This document shows, in pieces, positions 26,445-36,539 of a DNA stretch of 64,000 nucleotides. The stretch comes from WS-2 sp036507005 (lineage in GTDB: Bacteria; Eisenbacteria; RBG-16-71-46), in the NCBI GenBank assembly GCA_036507005.1, contig DASXQT010000061.1:106978-170977 (forward strand). Reading direction: 5' to 3'. Within the stretch, counting starts at the first letter, position 1; each line of letters opens with the position of its first letter. The notes beneath the pieces are model-generated. The model had not been told where the DNA came from, made no database searches, and worked only from the letters and a program-made list of their open reading frames with translations. The position numbers were made by a program, and so were the translations under genes.

Positions 26445-26654
26445 CTACGGAAAGACCTGGTTCCCCTCGTCGTCCTCGACCACGATCGCCTGGCAGGGGC
26501 ACGCCTCCGCGGCTTCGATCAGCTTCTCGCGCGGGGCCGCCTCGGGATCGAGCACCGTGGACTTGAGCTTGCTGTCGATCGCGAACACGTCGGGCGCGAC
26601 TTCCACGCACGCAGCGTTGCCACAGCACTCGGAGCGTCGGATGCGAACTTGCAT
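26445..26654 (-). CDS. Small single-cluster ferredoxin
   Basis: 69 residues. Cys pattern CCGNAAC (C-x5-C), then a distal CPCQAI, with APDVFAID between, matches the short monocluster ferredoxins that carry a [3Fe-4S] or [4Fe-4S] centre. The ATG at 26654 is preferred; an in-frame TTG at 26669 would add five residues and has no better ribosome-binding site. It lies close to, but on the opposite strand from, the MBL-rhodanese gene. A plausible electron carrier for the KorAB/FNR enzymes nearby; that link is inference. Confidence 0.88.
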   Translation of the reverse strand: MQVRIRRSECCGNAACVEVAPDVFAIDSKLKSTVLDPEAAPREKLIEAAEACPCQAIVVEDDEGNQVFP

Positions 26655-26783
26655 GGGGGATCCGGGCAAAGAGGTCGGGCAGCAGGGAGAGCCATCCTCA
26701 CCGATTCACGGGCGCGTGTAAAGGCCGCAGTGCTCCCGGCGCGAACGAAGCCCGTTCTCGCGGGCCGCTCCCGCGGCGCCCTG

Positions 26784-26792
26784 TGCTACATT
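26784..26792 (+). promoter_or_regulatory. Putative extended -10 for the M20 peptidase
   Basis: TGCTACATT: an extended TG element plus TACATT (4/6) 43 bases before the ATG at 26836. No clear -35 is seen, so support is low. Confidence 0.3.
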
Positions 26793-26835
26793 CGCGCGCC
26801 TTCGACCGATTCGTCGTTCCGCGGGGGGTGAGCGA

Positions 26836-28203
26836 ATGGATGCGTTGACCCAGTACCTCGAGCAGCATCGCGACCGCTTCGTCGAGGACCTGAAGGTCGC
26901 GCTCCGCATTCCGAGCATCAGCGCCCAGCCCGAGCACAAGGGCCACGTCCAGGAATGCGCCGAGCACTTCGCCGGCGAGCTGCGCAAGCTCGGCATGTCG
27001 CGCGTCGAGGTGGCGAAGACCATCGGGCACCCGATCGTCTATGCGGAGTGGCTCGGCGCTCCCGGCAAGCCCACCGCGCTGCTCTACGGGCACTACGACG
27101 TCCAGCCGCCCGATCCGATCGATCTCTGGACCTCGCCGCCCTTCGAGCCGGTGGTGCGCGACGGCAAGCTCTACGCGCGCGGCGCGGTGGACGACAAGGG
27201 CCAGGTCTTCATGCACCTCAAGGCGATCGAGGGCCACATGAAGGTGAACGGCCGGCTCCCCATCAACCTCAAGATTGTGCTCGAAGGCGAGGAGGAGGCG
27301 GGCAGCGAGAGCCTGCCCCTGTTCCTCAAAGAGCGCCGCAAACAGCTCGACGCCGACGTGATCCTGGTGAGCGACACCGTGATGCTGGGGCCCGACCAGC
27401 CCGCGCTGTGCTACGCGCTGCGCGGCATCCTCTACACCCAGATCGAGGTCATCGGCCCCTCCAAGGATCTCCACTCCGGCCACTTCGGGGGCGCGGTGAT
27501 GAATCCGGCCAACGCCCTGTCCGCGATCGTCGCCGCACTCAAGGACGGCGACGGGCGCATCACCGTGCCGGGCTTCTACGACCGCGTGCGCACTCTCACG
27601 CCCGCCGAACGCGAACGACTGCGCGCGCTCCCCTTCGACGAGAAGGGGTTCCTCGCCGAGAGCGGCGCCCCGGCGTGGGGCGAGAAGGGTTACACCACGC
27701 TCGAGCGCACCACGGTGCGGCCCACGCTCGACGTGAACGGCATGTGGAGCGGCTACACCGGCGAGGGCAGCAAGACGGTTCTGCCGTCGTCCGCCGCGGC
27801 CAAGGTGAGCATGCGGCTCGTGCCCGACCAGGACCCCAAGGAGCTGTTCCCGCGCTTCGAGGCCTACGTGAAGAAGCTGGCGCCCGGAGGCGTGAAGGTG
27901 AAGGTGCTCGACCTGCACGCCGCGAAACCCTGGATCACCGAGCCCGACCATCCGATGCTCGCGGCCGCGCGTCGCGCGCTCACGCGCGCGTGGCCCAAGC
28001 CGCCGGTCATGGTGCGCGAAGGCGGCTCGATCCCGGTGATGGCGATGTTCGAGGAGACCCACAAGCTGCCGTCGATCCTGATGGGCTTCGGCCTCGACGA
28101 CGACCAGGTGCACTCGCCCAACGAAAAGTTCTCGCTCTCCTCGTTCCACGGCGGCACCAAGAGCGTGGCCTACCTCTACGAGGAGCTGGCGAAGGGGGCG
28201 TAG
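26836..28203 (+). CDS. M20 family metallopeptidase (dipeptidase-like)
   Basis: 455 residues, the usual length for M20A/F dipeptidases. Zinc-ligand motifs are all present: LLYGHYDVQP (His and the catalytic Asp), RGAVDDKGQ (bridging Asp), EGEEEAGS (general-base Glu and ligand Glu), LVSDTVM (Asp), and HSPNEKF near the C-terminus (His). The dimerisation (lid) domain occupies about 195-350. No signal peptide, so it is likely cytoplasmic and cleaves dipeptides or short peptides. It is transcribed alone, with a purine-rich stretch before the ATG. A G+C-rich dyad in 28204-28248 may end it and the convergent yajQ. Confidence 0.92.
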   Translation: MDALTQYLEQHRDRFVEDLKVALRIPSISAQPEHKGHVQECAEHFAGELRKLGMSRVEVAKTIGHPIVYAEWLGAPGKPTALLYGHYDVQPPDPIDLWTSPPFEPVVRDGKLYARGAVDDKGQVFMHLKAIEGHMKVNGRLPINLKIVLEGEEEAGSESLPLFLKERRKQLDADVILVSDTVMLGPDQPALCYALRGILYTQIEVIGPSKDLHSGHFGGAVMNPANALSAIVAALKDGDGRITVPGFYDRVRTLTPAERERLRALPFDEKGFLAESGAPAWGEKGYTTLERTTVRPTLDVNGMWSGYTGEGSKTVLPSSAAAKVSMRLVPDQDPKELFPRFEAYVKKLAPGGVKVKVLDLHAAKPWITEPDHPMLAAARRALTRAWPKPPVMVREGGSIPVMAMFEETHKLPSILMGFGLDDDQVHSPNEKFSLSSFHGGTKSVAYLYEELAKGA

Positions 28204-28248
28204 GGGTCGAACGGCGTCGGTGCGCGGCGGCGGGCCCGCGCCGCCCAC

Positions 28249-28755
28249 TCAATTCGAGCGGTAGTTCCCGAACTTGAGCTCCACGCCGAAATCGTTGCCC
28301 TTGAGCAGCGCCATCACGCCCTGGAGGTCGTCCTTGCTCGGCGAGCTGACCCGCACCGTGTCGCCCTGGATCGCGCCCTGCACCTTCTTGAGCTTGGCGT
28401 CCTTGAGCACCCGCACGATCTCGCGCGCCATGTCGGCGGTGAGCCCGTCCTGGATCGCGACCTCCTGGCGTGCGCTCCCCATCGCCGCGGATTCGACCTT
28501 GCCGGGCTTCATGTTCTTGAGCGGGACCTGGCGCCGCGCGAGCTTGGTCTGGAGCACGTCCCACATCGCCTTGAGCTTGAACTCGTCGGGTGCGGCGAGC
28601 GTGATCTTCTTCTCCTTGGGGTCGAGCGCGAAGCTCACCTTGAGGCCCTTGAAGTCGTAGCGCTGCGTGATCTCCTTCGTTGCCTGATCCACGGCGTTGT
28701 GGACCTCCATGAAGTCCACGCCGGTGGTGACGTCGAACGAGCTGGTCGCTGCCAA
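28249..28755 (-). CDS. yajQ: YajQ family nucleotide-binding protein
   Basis: 168 residues, near the family's usual 163. It has the N-terminal SSFDVTTGVDFMEVHNAVD and the C-terminal SKDDLQGVMALLKG with FGNYR, both typical of YajQ (DUF520), a two-domain ferredoxin-like fold. Relatives bind cyclic di-GMP or nucleic acid in some species. The start is a TTG at 28755, five bases after GGAGG; no ATG fits. It begins 11 bases after the Nudix gene ends, on the same strand, and is probably co-transcribed. Confidence 0.93.
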   Translation of the reverse strand: MAATSSFDVTTGVDFMEVHNAVDQATKEITQRYDFKGLKVSFALDPKEKKITLAAPDEFKLKAMWDVLQTKLARRQVPLKNMKPGKVESAAMGSARQEVAIQDGLTADMAREIVRVLKDAKLKKVQGAIQGDTVRVSSPSKDDLQGVMALLKGNDFGVELKFGNYRSN

Positions 28756-28766
28756 TCGAGCCTCCG

Positions 28767-29255
28767 TTATCGTGGCCGGTTCGCCGGCCGCTTCGTCGTG
28801 ACTTCGAGTGCGTGCGCGAGCGCTCCGCCCCGCAGCACCTCGCGCCGCACGTCCTCGAGGCCGCGCCGCTGCGCCCCCCACAGGAAGCGCCGGCTCGCCC
28901 CGCGCGCGCCGAGGAACGCGGACGCGGTGTGCTCGCGCGAGATCGTGACGCGCTCCTCCGTGCCCACCTCGGCCGCGAAGCGCGCCAGCACCCGCACCAC
29001 GCCCGCGGGCGCGTCGAAGTAAAACGCCACGCCCTCGAGCGCCCACCACCTCTGCGGCGTGAGCCCGGTCTCCTCGCCCACCTCGCGGGCCGCTCCGGCG
29101 AGCGCGCCCTCGCCGCGCCGCAGCTTGCCCGTGACCGGTTGCCACACCCCGGTGAGCCTCCGGCCGGGCGCGCGCCTCAAGCACAGGAACTCGACCCGCC
29201 GGCCGCGGCGCCGGAACACGTACACCTCGATCTGGGTCGGCCGGAGGTCGGGCAC
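28767..29255 (-). CDS. Nudix hydrolase
   Basis: 162 residues from a GTG at 29255. The complete Nudix box is visible: G-x5-E (GKLRRGE), seven residues, then REVGEETGL. QPVTG precedes it, a NudB-like feature. It hydrolyses a nucleoside diphosphate linked to another group; the substrate is not determined. The start lies only about two bases after the predicted transcription start, so the message may be leaderless. Longer in-frame starts upstream would lie before the promoter. Operon with yajQ. Confidence 0.85.
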   Translation of the reverse strand: MPDLRPTQIEVYVFRRRGRRVEFLCLRRAPGRRLTGVWQPVTGKLRRGEGALAGAAREVGEETGLTPQRWWALEGVAFYFDAPAGVVRVLARFAAEVGTEERVTISREHTASAFLGARGASRRFLWGAQRRGLEDVRREVLRGGALAHALEVTTKRPANRPR

Positions 29256-29263
29256 GGGCGGGC

Positions 29264-29293
29264 AGAATAGGGCCTCGCCCGCGCGCCGGCCAA
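29264..29293 (-). promoter_or_regulatory. Promoter for the Nudix-yajQ pair
   Basis: On the minus strand TTGGCC (29293-29288), an 18-base spacer and TATTCT (29269-29264): 4/6 at both boxes. Transcription would start near 29257, almost at the GTG. Confidence 0.45.
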
Positions 29294-29437
29294 GAGCGCG
29301 CGGCGGCGTGGCCGGCGGCGCGCGCGGGCGCCGGCTAGGCCGCGCCCCCGCCAATTCGCCCTTTGACTTCGGCCGCCCGCCTCGCTAGAAGTAGCCGCGG
29401 ATCACCCCGGAAGGAGCCCGCTCTTCCCACTTTGACG

Positions 29438-29466
29438 TTGACCCCGCCCGGCTCTTTCTCTAGATT
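29438..29466 (+). promoter_or_regulatory. Promoter for the ATP synthase operon
   Basis: TTGACC (29438-29443), a 17-base spacer, TAGATT (29461-29466). The -10 resembles others in this window (TAGACT, TAGCAT). The leader to the first gene is about 70 bases and no RNA motif is recognised in it. Confidence 0.6.
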
Positions 29467-29543
29467 CCTTCGGCTTCCCGGCACCCGTTGCAGCTTCGGC
29501 GGTTGCGGGAAGATTGTGAAAAGTTTCACCCGGGGCGTGCGAC

Positions 29544-29798
29544 GTGCCGGAACCGCGGGACAAGAACGGAGAGCCCTCCGCCCTGCGGACCGCCGGGCTG
29601 TTGCTCGCCATTCCCACGCTGCTCATCGTGTCGCCGATCGTGGGCTACTTCGTGGGCAGTCTCGCGGACCGCTGGCTCGGGTGGGCGCCGTGGGGTGGCA
29701 TCGCCGGGCTGGTGCTCGGATTCGCCGCCGGCGGGCGCGAGACCTACCTGATCTACCGCCGCTATCAGGCAGAGGAGGAGCGCAGGGCGCGCCGCTGA
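29544..29798 (+). CDS. AtpZ/AtpI-like small membrane protein
   Basis: 84 residues from a GTG. Two transmembrane helices (about 15-38 and 46-64) with GYFVGSLADRWLG between them, the signature of the AtpZ/AtpI small membrane proteins encoded first in F1Fo operons. They are implicated in assembly of the c-ring or in Mg2+/Ca2+ handling. It is 17 bases before the fused atpB gene. Confidence 0.8.
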   Translation: MPEPRDKNGEPSALRTAGLLLAIPTLLIVSPIVGYFVGSLADRWLGWAPWGGIAGLVLGFAAGGRETYLIYRRYQAEEERRARR

Positions 29799-29815
29799 GC
29801 GGGTGCCCACGACCC

Positions 29816-31210
29816 ATGAAGACCTTCCTCGCTCGGGTGCGCCGCGCGACCATCGTTCTCGCCGCGGTCGCGGCGATCGCGGGCGCGACCTACGCCTCGC
29901 TCCCCTCGGGGCTCGCCGTGGCGGCGGGCGCCGCGTGGTCGCTCGTGAACCTGCTGCTGCTCGAGACGCTGGTGCGGGCCGCGACCACGCCCGGCACCGA
30001 GCCCGCGAGCGTGGCGCGGCGCGCGGGCTGGGCGCTCGGCGGCATGGCGCTGCTGCTCGCCGCGGGCGCGTGGCTCCTCTTCCATACGCCCGCCCTGTGG
30101 CTCGTGGCGGGGTTCTCGCTCCCCTTCGCCGTGATGGTGCTCAAGGCGGTCTCCCACGCGCTGCTCGAGAGCCGCGCCTGGCGCGCGCTGGTGCGGAGCC
30201 CGTGGCGCGCGACCGCGGTGGTCGCGGCGCTGATCCTCGCGGCGTGGTGGCTGGCTCCCTCGGGCTCGCGCGGCGAGCGCGCCGCGGGCGACACGGCGGG
30301 CGCGCCGGCAGCGAGCGGCGACGTCGCGGGCGGGCACGAGACGCCGGCAGCCGAGGGGGCGGCGGAGGGGCACACCGAGGGAGCGGCCGCGACCGGCGAG
30401 GCGGCCGAGGCCAAGGAGGAATCGGGGACGCAGAAGTTCCCGAACGTGATCACCCTGATCGTGAACGCCAACCGCGGCGCGCCCTGGGCCCACACGCTCC
30501 ACTTCTGGGAGCCGGTCGTGTTCGCGCTCGCCGTCGGCCTGCTGGTGTGCGGCGCCGGATTCTTCGCGAGCCGCAACCCGCGCATGATCCCGGGGGGATT
30601 CCAGAACGGGGCCGAGGCCCTGGTCGAAGCGCTCTACAACTTCGTGGGCGGCATCCTGGGGCCGACGCATGGGCGGCGCTTCTTCCCGCTCCTCGCCTCG
30701 CTCTTCCTCTACATCTTCGCGATGAACCTGTTCGGCCTGCTGCCGCTCATGGACTCGCCCACCTCCAACCTCAACGTCACCTTCGCGCTCGGCTTCACGG
30801 TGTTCGTCTACGTGCAGTACGTCGGGATCCGGAGCCTCGGGATCGTCGGCTACGTGGACCACATGCTCGGCAACCCGCGCACGGTGACGGGCTGGATCCT
30901 CGCCCCGCTCATGCTGCCGATCCACGTGCTGGGCGAGCTCGCCAAGCCGATCTCGCTCTCGTGCCGGCTCTTCGGCAACATCTTCGGCGAGGACATGCTG
31001 CTCGTGGGCTTCGCCTCGCTCGGGATCAGCATGCTCTCGTTCACGCACCTGCCGGTGGGGGTTCCGCTCCACGCGATCTTCTACCCGCTCGCCCTGCTCA
31101 CCAGCACGCTCCAGGCGTTCGTGTTCACCGTTCTCACCACGATCTACATCCTCCTCATGCTGCCGCACGAGAGTCACGGGCACGAGGGGGAAGCGCAGCA
31201 CGCCCACTGA
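29816..31210 (+). CDS. atpB: ATP synthase subunit a with fused AtpI-like N-terminus
   Basis: 464 residues in one open frame, much longer than a normal subunit a. Residues 1-120 resemble ATP synthase I (UncI): basic start, LPSGLAVAAGAAWSLVNLLL, four hydrophobic stretches up to about 145. A loop rich in Ala, Glu, Gly and His follows (about 146-205), then the subunit a domain (about 206-464). The domain has the conserved KPISLSCRLFGNIFGE with the proton-channel Arg384, and a His-rich C-terminal tail. Subunit a forms the half channels beside the c-ring. An internal start giving separate subunit a is possible, but none has an obvious ribosome-binding site. Confidence 0.9.
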   Translation: MKTFLARVRRATIVLAAVAAIAGATYASLPSGLAVAAGAAWSLVNLLLLETLVRAATTPGTEPASVARRAGWALGGMALLLAAGAWLLFHTPALWLVAGFSLPFAVMVLKAVSHALLESRAWRALVRSPWRATAVVAALILAAWWLAPSGSRGERAAGDTAGAPAASGDVAGGHETPAAEGAAEGHTEGAAATGEAAEAKEESGTQKFPNVITLIVNANRGAPWAHTLHFWEPVVFALAVGLLVCGAGFFASRNPRMIPGGFQNGAEALVEALYNFVGGILGPTHGRRFFPLLASLFLYIFAMNLFGLLPLMDSPTSNLNVTFALGFTVFVYVQYVGIRSLGIVGYVDHMLGNPRTVTGWILAPLMLPIHVLGELAKPISLSCRLFGNIFGEDMLLVGFASLGISMLSFTHLPVGVPLHAIFYPLALLTSTLQAFVFTVLTTIYILLMLPHESHGHEGEAQHAH

Positions 31211-31229
31211 ACCACCCAAGGAGGAGACC

Positions 31230-31463
31230 ATGAACTTCCAGGCAGCCCTCGCCCTCGGACTCCCGATCGGCATCGGCATCGCGGCGATCGGCTCGGGCAT
31301 CGGCCTCGGCTTGATCGGCCAGGGCGCGATGCAGGGGATCGCGCGTCAGCCCGAAGCCACGGACAAGATCCAGATCAACATGATCATCGTGGCGGCGCTC
31401 GCCGAGGCGTTGACGATCTACGCCTTCGTCGCGCTGCTCATGCTGAACGGGAAGATCAGCTGA
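31230..31463 (+). CDS. atpE: ATP synthase subunit c
   Basis: 77 residues, two-helix hairpin. The polar loop is ARQPE and the ion-binding carboxylate is Glu59 in AALAEALTIY. The glycine-rich first helix (GIGIAAIGSGIGLGL) is typical. Residues that mark Na+-binding rings are missing: Leu where Gln is expected in helix 1, and Ala directly after the Glu where Ser is expected. This points to H+ coupling. A strong AAGGAGGAG precedes the ATG at 31230. Confidence 0.97.
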   Translation: MNFQAALALGLPIGIGIAAIGSGIGLGLIGQGAMQGIARQPEATDKIQINMIIVAALAEALTIYAFVALLMLNGKIS

Positions 31464-31518
31464 TCGCGGCCGGCCCGCGGCGAGGTTCGCCCGGGCCCGA
31501 GGCTCGCGGGGAGCGCAC

Positions 31519-32007
31519 ATGAACCTGATCGATCTCCGGCTGGTCGTCACCCAGATCCTGGGCTTCCTCGTCCTCCTCTGGGCGCTCAACAAGTGGGCGC
31601 TCGGGCCGCTGGTTGGCGTGCTCGAGGCGCGGCGCGCCAAGATTGCCGCCGAGTTCGAGGCGGCGGAGCGCGCGAAGGCCGAGGCCCAGGAGGAGAAGAA
31701 CCGCTACCAGCAGGAGCTGCGCGGCATCGAGGCCAGAGCGCGCCAGCGCCTCACTGAGGCGGTGGCGGAGGGGCAGAAGGTGGCAGCCGAGATCCGGCAG
31801 CAGGCGCAAGCCGAGGCGGCGCGGCGGCTCGAGCGCGCGCAGGACGACATCGCGCGCGAGAACGAGAAGGCGAAGGAGCGCGTCAAGGAGCAGGTGATCG
31901 ACCTCGCGATGCGCTCGGCCGAGAAGATCCTGCGCCAGAAGCTCGACGATCCCGCCCAGCGCCGACTGGCGGGCGAGTTCATCGACGAGGTGGAGGCGCT
32001 GCGATGA
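31519..32007 (+). CDS. atpF: ATP synthase subunit b
   Basis: 162 residues: an N-terminal membrane helix (about 8-26, ending near KWALGPLVGVLEARRAKI) followed by a long charged coiled coil that forms the peripheral stalk, and a helical C-terminus that contacts delta. Only one b gene is present, so the stalk is likely a homodimer. Starts 55 bases after atpE. Confidence 0.95.
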   Translation: MNLIDLRLVVTQILGFLVLLWALNKWALGPLVGVLEARRAKIAAEFEAAERAKAEAQEEKNRYQQELRGIEARARQRLTEAVAEGQKVAAEIRQQAQAEAARRLERAQDDIARENEKAKERVKEQVIDLAMRSAEKILRQKLDDPAQRRLAGEFIDEVEALR

Positions 32008-32035
32008 GGCGCGGCCGCCGGACGGAGGGATCGCG

Positions 32036-32581
32036 GTGAGGGACACCACCGTCGCCGCGCGCTACGCGCGGGGGCTCTTCATCGCCACCGAGAAGCGCGG
32101 CGAGACCGCGGGCGCGCTCGAGGACCTGAACGGGCTCCTCGAGGTGCTCCGGCCCGGCACCCCGGCCGGCCGCTTCCTGGCCTCGGCCGAGGTGCTGCTC
32201 GCGGAGAAGCGCCGGGTGCTGGAGCGGGCACTCGAGGGGCGCGCGCGGCGGATCGTCGCGCTCTTCCTCGACCTCCTGCTGCGCAAGAAGCGCATGCGCG
32301 AGTTCCCGGTCGCGGTGTCCGAGTTCGAGGCCCTGGTCGAGAAGGCGCAGGGCATCCGGCGGGCGCAGGTGGTGAGCGCCACCCCGCTCACCGAGAGCGA
32401 GCGCGAGCGGCTCCACCGCGCGCTCGAGAAGCTCACCCGGGCTCACATCAAGCTGGCCGCCGAGGTGGATCCCGAGCTGCTGGGCGGCGCGCTGGTGCGG
32501 ATCGGCGATCGCGTGATCGACCGTACGGTGAGCACCCTGCTCCGGGCGATCACCGAGCGGCTGCAGCACGCCAGCGTGTGA
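32036..32581 (+). CDS. atpH: ATP synthase subunit delta
   Basis: 181 residues from a GTG with GGAGGGA upstream. The N-terminus VAARYARGLF is the delta/OSCP signature and the C-terminus has VDPELLGGALVRIGDRVIDRTV, also characteristic. It links the b stalk to the top of the alpha/beta hexamer. Confidence 0.95.
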   Translation: MRDTTVAARYARGLFIATEKRGETAGALEDLNGLLEVLRPGTPAGRFLASAEVLLAEKRRVLERALEGRARRIVALFLDLLLRKKRMREFPVAVSEFEALVEKAQGIRRAQVVSATPLTESERERLHRALEKLTRAHIKLAAEVDPELLGGALVRIGDRVIDRTVSTLLRAITERLQHASV

Positions 32582-32621
32582 TGTCCCACCCAACCACCCT
32601 CCGACGCAAAGGACCGCGATC

Positions 32622-34130
<1,509 letters not shown>

Positions 34131-34134
34131 TTCC

Positions 34135-34992
34135 ATGAGCACGCTGCGCGCGCTCCGCCGGCGCATCCGGTCGGTCCAGAACACCCAGCAGATCACCAAG
34201 GCCATGGAGATGGTGGCCGCGGCCAAGCTGCGGCGCGCGCAGAACCGCGCGCTCGCCGCCCGCCCGTACGCGGCGAAGATCACCGAGATGCTGGGGAACC
34301 TGGCCGGGGCGGCGAGCGAGCTGGACCACCCGCTGTTCAAGGCGCGCGAGGTCAAGACCACGGCGCTGGTGCTCGTCACCTCGGACCGCGGGCTGTGCGG
34401 CGCCTACAACGCCAACCTGCTGCGCGCCACCGAGCACCGGATGCGCGCCGCGCGACCGGGGTCGCTGGCGCTGGTGCTGGTCGGGAAGAAGGGGCGCGAC
34501 TACTTCCGCCGCCGCAAGTACCCTGTGCTGGCAACCCACACGCCGCTGCCGCCCGAGGCGAGCCTCGGCTTCGCGCGCGAGCTGACGCAGGACCTGATCG
34601 CGCGCTTCACCTCGGGCGAGGTGGACCGCGTGGAGCTGATGTTCACGCACTTCGTCACGGCGCTCAACCGGCGCGTGCTGGTCGAGCCGTTCCTGCCGGT
34701 GGGGACGGAGCGGACCGGCGCGCGGCCTTCGGGCGGCGCGGTGATCTTCGAGCCCGACGCCGAGAGCCTGTTCGCGGAGCTGCTGCCGCGCTACGCCACG
34801 GCCAAGCTCTTCGCCGCGCTCGCCGACGCGCTCGCCTCGGAGCACTCGGCGCGCATGATCGCGATGGGCGCGGCGCGCAAGAACGCAGGGGAGCTGATCG
34901 ACCTCCTCACGCTGCGGCGCAACCGCCTGCGGCAGGCGGCGATCACCAAGGAGCTGCTCGACATCGTGGGCGGCGCGGAGGCCCTCAAGTGA
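34135..34992 (+). CDS. atpG: ATP synthase subunit gamma
   Basis: 285 residues. N-terminal helix with RIRSVQNTQQITKAMEMVAA and the C-terminal AITKELLDIVGGAEAL, the two helices of the rotor shaft, are conserved; TSDRGLCGAYNANL lies in the Rossmann-like middle. It starts four bases after the atpA stop. Confidence 0.97.
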   Translation: MSTLRALRRRIRSVQNTQQITKAMEMVAAAKLRRAQNRALAARPYAAKITEMLGNLAGAASELDHPLFKAREVKTTALVLVTSDRGLCGAYNANLLRATEHRMRAARPGSLALVLVGKKGRDYFRRRKYPVLATHTPLPPEASLGFARELTQDLIARFTSGEVDRVELMFTHFVTALNRRVLVEPFLPVGTERTGARPSGGAVIFEPDAESLFAELLPRYATAKLFAALADALASEHSARMIAMGAARKNAGELIDLLTLRRNRLRQAAITKELLDIVGGAEALK

Positions 34993-35006
34993 AAGGAAGT
35001 CAGGGC

Positions 35007-36410
35007 ATGAACGTCGGAAAGATCGTCCAGGTGATCGGACCCACGGTGGACGTGATGTTCGATCCCGAGCAGCTCCCCCGGATCCTGAACGCGATCCGGA
35101 TCGAGGATCCGAAGCGCGGCATCCGGCTTACCGTCGAGGCCGCGCTCCACATCGGCGACAACGTCGTGCGCTGCATCGCCATGGCCTCGACCGACGGCCT
35201 GGTGCGCGGGATGCCGGCGGAGGACACCGGCGAGCCGATCTCGGTGCCGGTGGGCGAGGTCTGCCTGGGCCGCATCTTCAACCTGCTGGGCGAGCCGATC
35301 GACGGCAAGGGCGAGGTGAAGGCCGAGAAGCGCTACCCGATCCACCGCTCGCCGCCCTCGTTCGAGGACCAGGAGACCACGATCCGCATCTTCGAGACCG
35401 GGATCAAGGTCGTGGACCTGCTCGCCCCCTACCTGAAGGGCGGCAAGGTCGGGCTGTTCGGCGGCGCGGGCGTGGGCAAGACCGTGATCCTCCAGGAGCT
35501 GATCCGCAACATCGCCACCGAGCACGGCGGCTACTCGGTGTTCGCCGGCGTGGGCGAGCGCACCCGCGAGGGCAACGACCTCTACCGCGAGATGACCGAG
35601 TCGGGCGTGATCGAGAAGACCGTGATGGTGTTCGGCCAGATGAACGAGCCGCCCGGAGCGCGGCTCCGGGTCGGCCTCACCGGCGTGACCATGGCCGAGT
35701 TCTTCCGCGACGAGCGCGGCCAGGACGTGCTGCTCTTCATCGACAACATCTTCCGCTTCACCCAGGCGGGCTCGGAGGTCTCGGCGTTGCTCGGGCGCAT
35801 GCCGAGCGCGGTGGGCTACCAGCCCACGCTCGCCACCGAGATGGGGGCGCTCCAGGAGCGCATCACCTCGACCCGCAAGGGCTCGATCACGTCGGTGCAG
35901 GCGATCTACGTGCCGGCCGACGACCTGACCGATCCCGCGCCCGCGACTGCGTTCGGCCACCTCGACGCCACCACCGTGCTCGACCGCGGGATCTCGGAGA
36001 AGGGCATCTACCCGGCGGTGGACCCGCTCGCCAGCACCTCGCGCATCCTCGATCCCAAGATCGTGGGCGACGAGCACTACGGCACGGCGCGCGCGGTGCA
36101 GAAGATCCTGCAGCGTTACAAGGATCTGCAGGACATCATCGCCATCCTCGGCATGGACGAGCTGTCGGAGGAGGACAAGGTGATCGTCCAGCGGGCGCGC
36201 AAGATCGAGCAGTTCCTGTCGCAGCCGTTCTTCGTGGCCGAGGCGTTCACCGGCCGCTCGGGCAAGTACGTGAAGCTCGAGGACTCGATCAAGGGCTTCA
36301 AGATGCTGGTGAGCGGCGAGCTGGACGAGCTGCCGGAGCAGGCGTTCTACATGTGCGGTCCGATCGAGGAGGCGATCGCCAACGCCGAGAAGATGGCGGC
36401 GATGACTTAA
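35007..36410 (+). CDS. atpD: ATP synthase subunit beta
   Basis: 467 residues, normal length. Catalytic Walker A GGAGVGKT, GERTREGNDLY with the catalytic Glu, and LLFIDNIFRFTQAGSE (Walker B) are all present. The C-terminal DELSEEDK segment corresponds to the DELSEED lever. It lies 14 bases after atpG with a purine-rich ribosome-binding site. Confidence 0.98.
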   Translation: MNVGKIVQVIGPTVDVMFDPEQLPRILNAIRIEDPKRGIRLTVEAALHIGDNVVRCIAMASTDGLVRGMPAEDTGEPISVPVGEVCLGRIFNLLGEPIDGKGEVKAEKRYPIHRSPPSFEDQETTIRIFETGIKVVDLLAPYLKGGKVGLFGGAGVGKTVILQELIRNIATEHGGYSVFAGVGERTREGNDLYREMTESGVIEKTVMVFGQMNEPPGARLRVGLTGVTMAEFFRDERGQDVLLFIDNIFRFTQAGSEVSALLGRMPSAVGYQPTLATEMGALQERITSTRKGSITSVQAIYVPADDLTDPAPATAFGHLDATTVLDRGISEKGIYPAVDPLASTSRILDPKIVGDEHYGTARAVQKILQRYKDLQDIIAILGMDELSEEDKVIVQRARKIEQFLSQPFFVAEAFTGRSGKYVKLEDSIKGFKMLVSGELDELPEQAFYMCGPIEEAIANAEKMAAMT

Positions 36411-36415
36411 GGGTT

Positions 36416-36440
36416 CGCGCGGGGCTTCGTGCCCCGCGCG
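36416..36440 (+). other. Strong hairpin between atpD and atpC
   Basis: A perfect 10-bp stem CGCGCGGGGC/GCCCCGCGCG with loop TTCGT, six bases after the atpD stop. No U-tract follows, so it is more likely an mRNA-stability or partial-termination element than a full terminator. It falls in the 129-base gap before atpC, the longest inside this operon. Confidence 0.6.
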
Positions 36441-36539
36441 CTGCGCAGAGGTGTGATTCGGGTCGGCGGGCCGGGGCGCTGACATCTGAGACCGGGACAG
36501 CGACCGCCCTGGTCCCCGACCCATGACGAGGAGCCGTCG

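Noticed and set aside
26655..26669. TTG start adding five residues to the ferredoxin
   Set aside because: The extension is not typical of the family, there is no better ribosome-binding site, and the ATG gives the standard N-terminus.
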